A stretch of 52,567 nt of DNA from Candidatus Altimarinota bacterium (GTDB lineage: Bacteria; Patescibacteriota; Gracilibacteria; BD1-5; UBA6164), in NCBI GenBank assembly GCA_020629795.1, contig JAHDCR010000005.1, positions 1 through 52,567 on the forward strand, in the 5' to 3' direction. The position numbers and the translations under genes were made by a program. Shown here in pieces: positions 41,596 to 51,889 of this stretch. The notes beneath the pieces were generated by a model. That model was not told where the DNA came from and ran no database searches. It saw nothing but the letters and a program-made list of their open reading frames with translations. How positions within the stretch are numbered: the stretch's first letter is position 1; each line of letters opens with the position of its first letter.

Positions 41596-41599
41596 AAAT

Positions 41600-41869
41600 A
41601 TGGATTTATGAAATGCGCTTAAAAGAGCGTGAAGAGATGATATAACTATAAGGTCTGTAATAGCAAATACGATTGTACAGCTCTACTCTAGAAAAGTAAC
41701 AATTACATCAGTACAGCTAAGTGGAAAAACTATATTAGTAAAAACATGAAACTCTCTGATTAATTCAGAATTACAGATGATACGATGAGATATAGAGCAG
41801 GAGTCTAAAAATAAACTATCTCATATGTGAATCTTTCTCAACAAAGACATAGTCATAAAATTTTTATAA
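41600..41869 (+). CDS. Small DUF721/DciA-like protein (tentative)
   Basis: An 89-residue protein. The layout (an N-terminal helix, then VTITSVQLSGKTILVKTGNSLINSELQMIRGDI with a beta-alpha pattern, and KNKLSHMGIFLNKDIVIKFL) resembles short DUF721/DciA-type domains, in which strands precede a helix with a conserved xxLxxxxxxI spacing. The match is weak. DciA helps load DnaB helicase in many bacteria. It is probably cotranscribed with rsmI. Five TGA-Gly codons. Confidence 0.5.
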
Positions 41870-41899
41870 AAAAGACGTATATAAATATACGTCTTTTTT
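41868..41899. terminator. Bidirectional terminator
   Basis: A 13-bp stem AAAAAAGACGTAT / ATACGTCTTTTTT with loop ATAAAT, overlapping the last bases of the preceding stop codon, between convergent genes ending at 41869 and 41915. Confidence 0.88.
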
Positions 41900-41914
41900 A
41901 TAGGGGAATACTGA

Positions 41915-42181
41915 CTATTTAATTTCTACTTTTGTAAATTTTAATTGATATTCAACACCATCTATAATAACTGTATTAAGTCATGAATTATGACTTATAG
42001 CTTCTCTGATATCTCATTTAAAATTATCAGCATTCACAGATGGTGACATACTTCCTACTGCAAAAATTAAACATGTAATCATAAGTACAATAAAAGTACT
42101 ACTGCTTACTGTTTCATCAAAAAATTTATAATAGTGCTGTATAGCAGATGTAATCATGGAGTTATTTTTTAGGTGTATCAT
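41915..42181 (-). CDS. Small single-helix exported or membrane protein
   Basis: An 88-residue protein from the ATG at 42181 (another ATG is at 42157). One hydrophobic segment (about 28-48, SSSTFIVLMITCLIFAVGSM) ends near a possible signal cleavage at VNA|DNF. The short mature part includes DIREAISHNSGLNTVIIDG and VEYQLKFTKVEIK, likely beta strands. I recognise no family. Two TGA-Gly codons. It is framed by two strong terminators, so it has its own promoter, not identified. Confidence 0.55.
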
Positions 42182-42212
42182 AGATAGTGTGCCATAATAA
42201 ATATTTCTTGTC

Positions 42213-42244
42213 AAAAAAAGAGAAGTTTTTACTTCTCTTTTTTT
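42213..42244. terminator. Terminator of the RND efflux operon side
   Basis: Stem AAAAAAAGAGAAGT / ACTTCTCTTTTTTT with loop TTTT. It lies upstream of the small membrane protein and about 30 nt past the RND gene's stop (minus strand). Confidence 0.85.
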
Positions 42245-42275
42245 GTTATATGCATCATAGATTTTATTATTATAC

Positions 42276-45200
42276 TTATCTCATTTTCTTTCTCAGATAA
42301 ATCGTGTAATAAAGTGCTGGAGTAACAAAAAGTGTCATAAGTGAACCGGCAAAAAGTCCAAATATCATAGTATATCAGAGTCATGCCCAGAATGCGTCTT
42401 GCAGTGCAAGTGGCCAAATACCAAAGAGCGTTGTAAGCGTAGTAACAATAATTGGCTGTAATCTAGATTTCCCTGCAGCTACTAAAGATTGAGTATAATC
42501 CTCTAATTTTAAAACTCTATCACCCGCATTTCTTACTAAACGATCTAGATTTCGATTCATTCTATCAACGAGTATTATAGCATCGTTTACTACCACTCAA
42601 GTAAGAGCTATAAATCATATACCAAAAGTCATAGAGTATGGATTTCATGTGAGGAAAAGTCCTATGTTAACTCAAAGCATTGCCAGCACTACAGAGTATA
42701 AAATTATAATAGGCTGAGAATATGAATTAAACTGAAATACCAGAATAGCAAATATTAAAAAGAGTGAAATCACAAATGACTGAACCGTTGAAATCAATAG
42801 ATCTGCATTTTCTTCATTCTCTCATCATGCAACATATGAGATACCTTCTGGATAATTATAATTCTCTGCAAAATCTATTAGTTTAGGTTGGATTTCTGTT
42901 CCTACGACTCATATTTCAAGATCTGAGTTAGCCGAAATTGTTATCTTTCCATCCTCTCTTCAAATTGATGATAAACCAGGAACAAATGCGTAAGTAGCAT
43001 AGTCTCAGATTCTCACATTTCAAATCTTTGTAGGAATAACCAAATTTATTATATCTGTAGGATTCAGAGTTTTCTCAAACTCATCTACACTGATAATAAT
43101 ATCATTATCTTCATACTCAGATTGGATAGAACCAGAAGTTACTCCAGAAGTATAAAATCTAATTTCTGATAATAAATCATCAGGAGTTAATCAAGCATAA
43201 CTTAGCTTATTTCTATCCAGTTCAAAAACAAATTGTCATGGATTTTCATTTGAAGAAACAGAAACATTTTTTGTACCAGGAATTGATTGTAAATATGACT
43301 TAAAGTCGTCAGCAACTACCTTGAGCGTGTCTATGTTATCCGATGAGTTTGCGATGAGCTTGATTCAAACTGGGGATCAAGCTGGTGGACCTCACTCTAC
43401 AGATTTAACTTCTACTAATAATCACTGTGACTCTAGTGAGGCAAATGAGTCTAAAATTTCTTCTTCTACTTCAAAAACAGTTTTCTGTCATTCTCTTTCT
43501 CTGAGTTTTGAGTCAGTGAGTTCAACATATACTGTAATAGCATTTCCACTGAGCGAAACATAGTATACCTTCATTTCCTCATATGCAGAAAGTACCTCTT
43601 CTATTTCATCTACATACGGAATAAGTGTTTCTTTCGTTGCACCATTTTTTCACTCGATAGATATATTTATAACTCCTTCATCTGAAGCTGGGAAAAGTGT
43701 AAATCAGATTTGAGGTGATAAAAATAGAAATGTAAGTATAAGTAGAATAAACGGTGAGATAATGCTTATGAGTCGGCTCTTACGAGAATGTAAAATTTTT
43801 GATAAAATTCAGTAATATTTATTTCATAAATATTCTAGCATTTTTTCTCGATAACTCATTTTTTCATCTCAAATTTTCTTTTTTCATTTTCTTTGAGATT
43901 CTAAAAACTCTAACTCTTCTTGTGAAAAAGAGGCCTCGTGTTGCAAGTCGGCATGATATGAAGTTTTCTTGCTTGCTAGTTTGAAAAATAAAGCTCAAGC
44001 AAGTGTAAGAGATAAAACAAGTGCTGCTAAAAGAGTTATAAATACCGTAATTGGTATATATGATAGGAATTTTCAAATAAGCCCTGGAAGAAATATCATT
44101 GGAAGAAAAGCAACCAATGTTGTAAAGGTTCAACTTATCAGTGGAGATTTCAAATCTTGCATTGCTAGGATTACAGCGTTTCTTCTCTCATATCCTAGTT
44201 TCTGTCTCTCAGAAGCTCATTCTATGATTACAATAATTGTATCAATCGCGATTCACAGAGTTAATACGAGAGAAAAATTCGTAAGAAAATTGAGAGTAAA
44301 TCACATTGCATTTAATACAATAAATGTGATAAAAAATGCGAGTGGTAAGAGAATAGAAGCAATTAAAGATTCTCGTATCCCCACAAAAACAAATATCGTA
44401 ATAAATACTAAAATCAAAGTTTGAATCGCAGTATTTCAAAGATTTTTATAATCTTCGATAATAATAGCTCATAAATCTTGAGAATACTTAACGTGTATAT
44501 TTTCAAAACCAGGCTGCGTATCTAAAAACTCTTCAAGAGCAATTTTAGAACTACGTGAAGCAGAAAATATATTTGCGCTACTCTCTTTGTTAAAAGATAA
44601 TGTGATATAGTTTTTACCAATGAGGTCATAACTTCATAGAGATCTTAAAACATCTTCATCATACTCTCTGGTTATACTAGCAACATCTCAAAGTCGTATT
44701 ACAGATGAACCGTTTCATCTAATAATAGTATTTTCTAAATCTCTAATATTATTAAATTCACCATCAAATCGAAAATCATAATTCAGTTCTCCTATCGTAT
44801 AGTTTCAAACTGGTGTATTTTTATTAAAACTACGAATAGTATTTGAGATTTGAGCCATACTCAAATCAAATAATTCTAGTTTTTCTTTAGAAACTAAGAC
44901 TTTGATGTCATAATCTCAAGCAGAAGATCAGCCCCCAGAAAATGGGTCAGCTCAAGCTCCTCATACTATAATCTCAGATATTCATGAAGTTCATTCTAAA
45001 GCGTTTCTAATTTCGTGAGTTTTTTGATTTAAAACAAAGTTTGTAAGAGGTTCATCACTATATATTAGTGCCTCAAACAATAATTCACTACTAATAGAAA
45101 TTTCTTGAACTATTGTGTCATCTGCATCACTAGGAAACGAAATAGTATCGACCTTATCTCTTATATCTGTCATAGTATCTCTCGTAGAAACACCATTTTC

Positions 45201-45500
45201 AAGCTCTACAACAACAGAGCTTAAACCTACAGACGATGTAGAAGTAATTTTACTGATTCCATCAATATCTTCTATTTTATCTTCGATTTTTTCCGTAATG
45301 AGGCTATCAATATCCTGAGGGTTTACTCATGAATATGGAGTCGTTATACTAATAATACCAAATTTGATATCTGGATTAGATTCTTTCGGTATTTGTATCA
45401 TTGCCATCAATCATGCAAACACGATCAAAGCTAGAAACAAAAACGATACCTTATAGTTATCTATCCAAAAAGTAAAAAATCATGTTTTGAGTTTTTCCAT
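42276..45500 (-). CDS. RND (AcrB/MMPL-type) efflux transporter
   Basis: A 1074-residue RND-superfamily pump, of normal AcrB-type length. First helix at about 15-33 (NYKVSFLFLALIVFAGLMAM), the first large extracytoplasmic loop, then the helix cluster (LGNTAIQTLILVFITIFVFVG; LGIAIDTIIVIIEGASERQK, the conserved TM4 Asp region; PLISGTFTTLVAFLPMIFLPGL). Second half: a loop with SVEGGPPAGSPVGIKL, then SFVISLFLIFAILVFQFNSY, TLFGIWPLALQDAFWAGLGY and a terminal SLMTLFVTPALYYTIY. The VVVNDAIILVDRMNR segment is the family's TM10 motif. TGA codes many glycines. It begins 1 nt after the adaptor's stop, so the two are translated together. It is driven by proton motive force; its substrate is not predictable. 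Confidence 0.93.
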
Positions 45501-45501
45501 A

Positions 45502-47436
45502 TTATTTTTCTACTATGTTAAATTTATTTTCGTCGTAATTTGAAACATCACTTGTAATAATATTTAAATCCTCGCATTGTAAGGCACATGATACAAGTTC
45601 TACATATTCTCAATATACTTCCCCCATTCTAATTCTCACTGGAGTGATAGTGCTTCATGAAAATATTTTCACAAGTCATATATCATCTCCTTGAGTATCT
45701 ATAATATTTATTGGTAAAAGTACTTTTGACGTTGAAATTGGTATTGTAACTGTAACTAAGTTTCAGATAATATTTACACCTGAATCAAATACGATTGTTG
45801 ATTTATAATTAAGATTTTCATCTGCTACTTCTGATATAGAATATATCTTTCAGGTGATTTCGTTTCATGCAAATGTCACAATCACTTCTTGTCAAAGTGA
45901 TACTAATTCTTTTTCAGATGAAGTGAATGATACCTGCACTTCTGGAGTTGAGTCACTCACTATATCAAAAAGATTATTTCAAGAATATACTTCTTGCCCA
46001 ACATCTATAAGCGATTCAGAAATGGTACCGTTTATAGGTGAAGTAATAACAAGTTTATTGTAGTCTTTCGCTGATTGAGAATATCCAACGTTAGCTTCGT
46101 TAATTGCATTTTCTAAACTTCTCAGTGTAATATCTTTATTTTTTATTGCATTATTTAAAGTATTTTCTGTGGATATAATTTGAGCTTCTAGATTACTTAT
46201 CGTATCTTCTATACTAATTTTCGTTCTTTCGAGTCATGTCTGAGCACTGAGCTCTGAACTTCATAATGTTTTAGCTTGGATTTCTCTATCTTTTTTTTGT
46301 AACTCTATAGATTTTAATATAGATTTTTGTGAGTCCTCATATGTATTGAGGAATGTTTTTACACTTGAACCAAACGAAATAAATGCACCATAAGTTCATT
46401 GTGACTGAGATTGAAATCAATTAATCTGAGCTAAATATCCATCTATCTGTTGCTCTGATAATTCTCCTACACTTGGAGTAGAATTAAATAATGTTTGTTC
46501 TAGAGACGCGAGTAAATCATCAGAAAGTTCATAATATCCGTTAATAAATTCAATTGTATCGAGTAGTTCTGCATTCGTTATACTTCATTGCTTTAATCGA
46601 GCATCAACATTAGAAAACTCTCATGACTCTCGAGCGTTTATTAATTGTCTTAAAAAAGTTTTAGATTTACTTTTCTGCTCTAAGTCTAAAGCTCCTAAAA
46701 ACTGCTCAAAGCGCTTATTTTCATTTCTATTTACCTCTGTGACTCACAGAATATTGTCAGTAAAATCAATAACATCATCTATGTAATTCGTTAAAGCATT
46801 GAAATCTTTTCGGAGATTTGCACTATATGAAGTAATTTGCTGCGCATCTGCCGCAACTTTAATTTCATAATCTAACTGCGCTTTTTCTATATTATTATCT
46901 AGCTGCTCAAGTCGTAACGCAGACTGAGAATCTAAATTATCTACATTTGAGTTTGTTACATTGTCTTCTGCTTGCAGTAAATTTTGTTCAGCATCTAATC
47001 TTGCTGCAGAAAGATTTCTTCTGAGCGTATCAAGTTGCTGCCTCGTATCAAAAATTTGTTTATCCAATGCTATCTCATTGGATTCATAGTTAATTTTAGC
47101 TCTCTGGATAGCAATATTAGATCGCTGAAGATTAATTCATAAGTTTCAAATATTATCCTCTAGACGAGCAATAACTTGACCAGCACTTACACTATCTCAA
47201 ACTTTTACGAGTACGCTACTCACTCTTCCATTTGTATTGGCTGTGAGGCTAATATCCTGACTTGAATTAACTTTTCCTACTTTTTCCAAATTACTAGAAC
47301 TAGCAAACTCGCTTCATAACATAGTTTCAACATAAAAATCTGCCTTTACTGTATCTCAGTCTGTTACTAACTCAGCGCTATTAGAACATGATACTAATAA
47401 ACTAGCTAGGATGATAAACGCTATTAACTGTTTCAT
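45502..47436 (-). CDS. Lipoprotein membrane-fusion (HlyD/AcrA-like) adaptor
   Basis: A 644-residue adaptor of an RND pump. The lipobox LASLLVSC puts the lipid-bearing Cys at about residue 17. Biotinyl-lipoyl half-motif ISLTANTNGRVSSVLVKVGDSVSAGQVIARLED lies at about 60-95 and the partner half KLVITSPINGTISESLIDVGQEVYSGNNLFDI at about 490-520. Between them is a very long helical insert (about 400 residues, many Gln/Asn/Leu heptads), far longer than the roughly 70-residue hairpin of AcrA. A beta-barrel and membrane-proximal domain ends the protein. It lies in an operon: regulator, adaptor, pump. Confidence 0.88.
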
Positions 47437-47446
47437 TTTTTAAATT

Positions 47447-47683
47447 TTATTTAATAATTTTTCATTTTGATTCACTCTGTATATATTTCATTAGTGCATC
47501 AATAGACTCGTTTGGAACTATACCAATAAGCTCATTATCTTTCACTATAAAGCTGACACTATCTCCTGGAGATATTCATGTGAGTTCTCTCGCTTCTTTT
47601 GGGATGACAACTTGTCCCTTTGATCATACATTTGTTGTTCAACAAAGCTTAAACACTGGTTTACAATCATTATTTTTTTGCAT
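47447..47683 (-). CDS. AbrB/MazE-type swapped-hairpin transcription factor
   Basis: A 78-residue DNA-binding protein of the SpoVT-AbrB/MazE fold: TTNVGSKGQVVIPKEARELTGISPGDSVSF followed by VKDNELIGIVPNES is the family pattern (x-v-t-s-K-G-Q-v-t-I-P-k-e-x-R-e-x-l-g-i-x-p-G-d). No toxin gene is adjacent, so an antitoxin role is unlikely. It lies 10 nt before the adaptor gene and probably autoregulates or controls the RND operon (inference). Three TGA-Gly codons in the first half. Confidence 0.88.
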
Positions 47684-47732
47684 AATATTAGTATGAAAAG
47701 TTATACTTGTGTGAAATTATATTCTTTTTTAC

Positions 47733-47767
47733 AAAAAAACAAGAGAAAATAGAATCTCTTGTTTTTT
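47733..47767. terminator. Terminator upstream of the AbrB-RND operon
   Basis: Stem AAAAAAACAAGAGA / TCTCTTGTTTTTT with loop AAATAGAA, 15 nt past the stop of the small membrane protein at 47783. It separates that unit from the AbrB-adaptor-pump operon. Confidence 0.88.
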
Positions 47768-47782
47768 AAGCTAGTTTTTATT

Positions 47783-48013
47783 TTACTCACTTGCTCAACT
47801 TCAACTTATTGAATCAGTCATATCTTCGTTTACATCAAGTGTAGAACCAGAAAGTGAATCAATGTACTCTTGCAGTTGTTCTTGAGTTATTTCAGTCTCA
47901 TTTCACGGTGATGATACTACTACTAACAATCACGTACCAACTACTCATAATACTATTGCAAACAGAGCAATAAATGCGACTATCTTTGCTGCCATGTTTT
48001 TACGTTTTTTCAT
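47783..48013 (-). CDS. Small single-helix membrane protein
   Basis: A 76-residue protein: basic N-terminus MKKRKNMAAK, one helix (about 11-34, IVAFIALFAIVLGVVGTGLLVV), then an acidic external tail (ITQEQLQEYIDSLSGSTLD, VNEDMTDSISGSGASE). Two TGA-Gly codons lie in the helix. I recognise no family. Its start is 5 nt after the stop of the 888-residue protein gene, so they are cotranscribed; a terminator follows. Confidence 0.65.
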
Positions 48014-48017
48014 ATTT

Positions 48018-50684
48018 TTATTTGAGATAACTATTTATTTCCTGGAGACCTATAGGAGATGACGCTATTTTTTTTGTTCCCTCGTATATCCCGGTAATTT
48101 CTGATTCTTGTAATATTATTGTAAAACTTTTTTCTCCAGAATCAAACTTGAAGCGTGTTTTTTTATTTGATGGAGTGTATTCTATCACAAGATTCAATCA
48201 TCTATTTCAAGCAGAAATAGTTTTATAAATATTTAAATACGTTTCGTAGTTTCTAAACATCTCTAACATAGACTCATCAAGGTCATCTATATATATATTT
48301 CATATCAATGAAATATGAGTTCCCCCAAATTCATACAATACCGAATTATTAGGTCATCTTCTGTCACTTTCAACGGTGATTCAAACATTTTTAAATGTAT
48401 GATCAGTACTATTAAGTATGTATTCAGACTTCAGTTTTCATGATACGCTATTGATAGTTTCTAGACCGAGATTATTTAGATTGTAGTCTATATTATTTAA
48501 ATAGATATCATAAGAGTTTCATTCTTGAACAAGAGATATGTCAGCATAATCTATATTTAAAAAATTACGGAGTCATACAAATTCTCATTTATCTCATAGT
48601 AGTATATCTCTTTTAAATACAATTTCTGCCTTAGATTCTTCCTGTTTATACTCTATTTCGTAGTTCACAATTTCTCTCTGTTGCTGCGTTAAGAAAGTAA
48701 GTATAAAAAATCTAGAAAAATCATACTGGGATTTTAATTCTTCTGATGCTGTTTCCATTTTTTCTTCCCAATCTTCTTCTATATTATCTAAAGTATATTG
48801 CGTTGATTGGAGTTCACCATCAATAGAAATATTTTTTAGCTTAGATAGAGAGTATGGATAGATTTCGAAATCAAATTTTCTCCCACCTATTATTAGATTT
48901 TCAATTTTATAATAAAGATTATCAATAACTGTTAAAGTATACGAGTCTTGAGATATTCATATAAATTGTTCTATATATTCTCTCCCTGATGCTTCACTGA
49001 TAACAAATTTTCCATTTGAGATAACATCCACATTGAGTATAGTATTTTTAGAAATATCATACTCATCTTTATAAGTTTCATAACTTCATATTGCAGCCAC
49101 ATACTCATCTATGTTCTTTTTAGCGCTAGTAATGTTTTCAATAATTTTTACATCCCGAGCAGATATACTATTTAAAAGTGACTTATTTGTTTCGTAAATG
49201 GTATACAATCCTTCAATATTATCTTGAAGCTGGCTCAGCCTCACTCATCATAGATTCTTATTAGTCTGCAGTAGTAATAAGTTATTACTATTTCTTTGTT
49301 CTTGAAAATATGTATTACGCAAAAATACATCAATTGATTCAAAAATCTGGGTAATACTATAAATTTGAGTAATTTTTTGATTTTTTTCTGTATATTGAGC
49401 TTCTTCAGAGATTGTAAAATACGTTGATAAAACCTCTAATGTTGATCCAATACTTGCGTCATCTATACTTCATGAAAGTAAATAAATGAGACGTTGTTCT
49501 AAAAAGTATAAAAAATAATCATATGCATCTTGTGAGTTTTCAACTTCTTGCATATATAAAGCAAAAGAATCAAAAAAACTCTTTGTTATCTGTTCAGATA
49601 CTCCACTATCTCACTGATTTGATGAAAATAGAGAAAAACTATAGAGTGGATACATCCAGTTTGATTGAGTAATACTCGGTTTTTCAAGCATTGAAAATAA
49701 TATTTTTGCAGATATATATTCATGTTCTTGCATTGAGTTTAAAGCAGAACTTATATCTCATCTGATAGAAGTTAGTTCTCTATATGAATCCTCATCTAAA
49801 CTTTTAAGCTTACTCTCGTCTTTTTTAATTTGAGTTAGGAGAGATTGATCTATTTTCTTTTCTTCTAAAAGACTAACATATCATTTAAGAAGCATATTTT
49901 TATAAAATACTTTTTTCTTTTCATCATTTACAAACAAATGTAAATATCTCTGAATATAGTTATGTCCTGATATTTCTGGTACAACACCATCTAATAAGGC
50001 AGTTAAATATGATGTTTTTTTACGATCCATCTCTGAGATATGTTTCATACCCTCTTGTAAGAAGCTTTCATCGTCAGAAAAATATATATTCAAACTAGTT
50101 TCTATGTTAGATGCTCATAGTGAGCTAAGATATCATAATTTATTTACTGTTGAAATTCTAAGCCTATCTGCATTATTTAGATTTTTTCATATTCATGTCC
50201 TAAACTCTAAATACATTCCTGGAGCTAAATAAATTGTTGTATATTCCTGCTTGCCATCGTCGCTAGTTAATATTACTTCAGCAGGAGTATTCTTTGCATA
50301 CACAAAGACTCTTCATTGTTTAGAAACTGTGTCAATATATAACTCTCCTATACCTTTTTGAGAAATTATGTATCCAGTTCCTGTAAAATTATGTAGTGTT
50401 CCTATGTTTCTATACGAACTCAGATATTTTCCCTCTTGATGCACTGATACATTGCCCACATCTAAATTTATATTTTGAGATATATCGTATGAAGCATAGA
50501 GAGATTCATATTTTGAGAGCTTATTATAATATAGGGCTCAAGAAGAGCTAAGATTGCTAGAGTGATCAATAGTTACAACTGGGACTGAGCTATATTGCTT
50601 TGTGATGAAAAACGTAGAAAAACTTATACTCACAAAAATAAGTGCGACTACAATTCAGAAAACGATGCGGAAAACCAAATTCAT
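48018..50684 (-). CDS. Large membrane-anchored extracytoplasmic protein, unknown
   Basis: An 888-residue protein: one N-terminal helix (about 3-27, VFRIVFGIVVALIFVSISFSTFFI), then a large extracytoplasmic region. Residues 60-150 have a FecR-like feel (LDVGNVSVHQEGKYL, LHNFTGTGYIISQKG, RVFVYAKNTPAEVILTSDDG, IYLAPGMYLEFRTG), a beta-strand ladder of the kind found in anti-sigma or Gracilibacteria surface proteins; I am not sure of this. The middle (about 190-520) is strongly alpha-helical; the C-terminal 350 residues are beta-rich, with repeated ISxDGELQ- and FKFDSGEKSFTI-like strands. No enzyme motif is seen. TGA-Gly codons occur throughout. Confidence 0.65.
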
Positions 50685-50781
50685 GGGAAACAGTAAACAT
50701 ATATATAATACATACTAGCATATATAAAAATATATTTCAAAAATGTACTTATTTTTATTCTTGCTAAATTTATGCAAACTA

Positions 50782-51825
50782 CTACAAATCAGAATTAAAT
50801 ACTTCTAGAAGTGTTGTAACAACATTCTGCTCTTGTAAAATAACACCTATTTCCCTATTTTCATCAAAACTGTAGGTTGAAAAGTTAATACTTCCAACAT
50901 AAGCGATACTATCATCTACCATGATAGATTTTGCGTGCAGCTTTCATGAATTTATCTTCCTGAGATTAATTCAATTTGAAATATACAGTTCTATAAGCTC
51001 TGGATTTTCTTTATAAAAAGTAGTATCAACTATTCATCTGATTTTAATTCCACTCGCAGCGAGTTCAAACAATACGTTTTGGAAATCTTCGTCTGCTAAG
51101 TATGGGAAATAAAAGTCTATCGATTTTTGAGCTCATCGAACTAAATTAGTTAGTTTTGATCTACTATAATCTGGAGAAAGTACTAAATTTTCATGATATA
51201 TACCTATATTTTTATGTCAAAAATCTCATAAAAACAGTGCTTCTAAAATCTCTAAAAACTCACTATCGAGAATTTTTATTAGAAAATCTCGATTATGTTT
51301 AAAAAGCGAATACGAAAAATTTCCAGTAGATACATAAGCTGTATCATCTATTATAAGCATCTTTGCATGATTCAGAGAGTAATTGAGAGGGTCTGACCAA
51401 GCCACATTTACTCCTGCTGAATCTAAATCGTTATAATGAGCATCATTCAGATATGGGGCTTTATAGGGATTGTTTTCAAGTAATACTTTTACTTCTACAC
51501 CTCTGCTGTGAGCTCTAATAATAGCATCCCTCATATCTCTCTCAGTAAAGATGTAAGCTTCGAGATATACTCTCTCTTGAGCGTTATCAATCTGAGAAAC
51601 TATATCATCCAAGAGTCATAAATCTGGAGTTACAAATAATTGTGTATCCTCAAGAGTAGAAATATTTTGCATATCAAAACTCTCTTTTTTCTCCGATATA
51701 CTTTCTTGATAGATTTTTTCTTGCTGCTGAGTATCTTGGTAGTCCCAAAACTCATCTCCATAAAAATATCAAAATCCTACAAAGAAAATGAAAATTACTA
51801 TTATTTGAAATACTTTCTGTTTCAT
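50782..51825 (-). CDS. Phospholipase D-like protein with two HKD motifs
   Basis: A 347-residue PLD-superfamily protein. An N-terminal hydrophobic segment (about 4-22, KVFQIIVIFIFFVGFGYFY) suggests export or anchoring. Two complete HxKxxxxD motifs: HAKMLIIDDTAYVSTGNFS with His153, and HAKSIMVDDSIAYVGSINFS with His297. The spacing and length fit cardiolipin synthase-like, phosphatidylserine synthase-like or secreted PLD/nuclease enzymes. It has AGGG about 7 nt upstream of the ATG. It lies between the ABC transporter gene and the 888-residue protein, all minus strand. Phospholipid remodelling and nuclease roles are both open. Confidence 0.85.
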
Positions 51826-51889
51826 GTTTTAATCCCTATTTTAAACCTCATACCATTTTCTCCTTATGCAAGGAGAAATGAAGCTACAA

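Noticed and set aside
42212-42214. TTG start for the small membrane protein at 41915-42181
   Set aside because: It would put the start inside the terminator stem; the ATG at 42181 is more likely.
43969-44424. Plus-strand 151-codon ORF
   Set aside because: It is antisense to the RND pump; the protein has no recognisable features, and long antisense ORFs are expected when TGA is rare on that strand.
47447-47683. AbrB/MazE-like gene as half of a toxin-antitoxin pair
   Set aside because: No toxin-sized gene is adjacent on either side; the neighbour is the RND adaptor gene.
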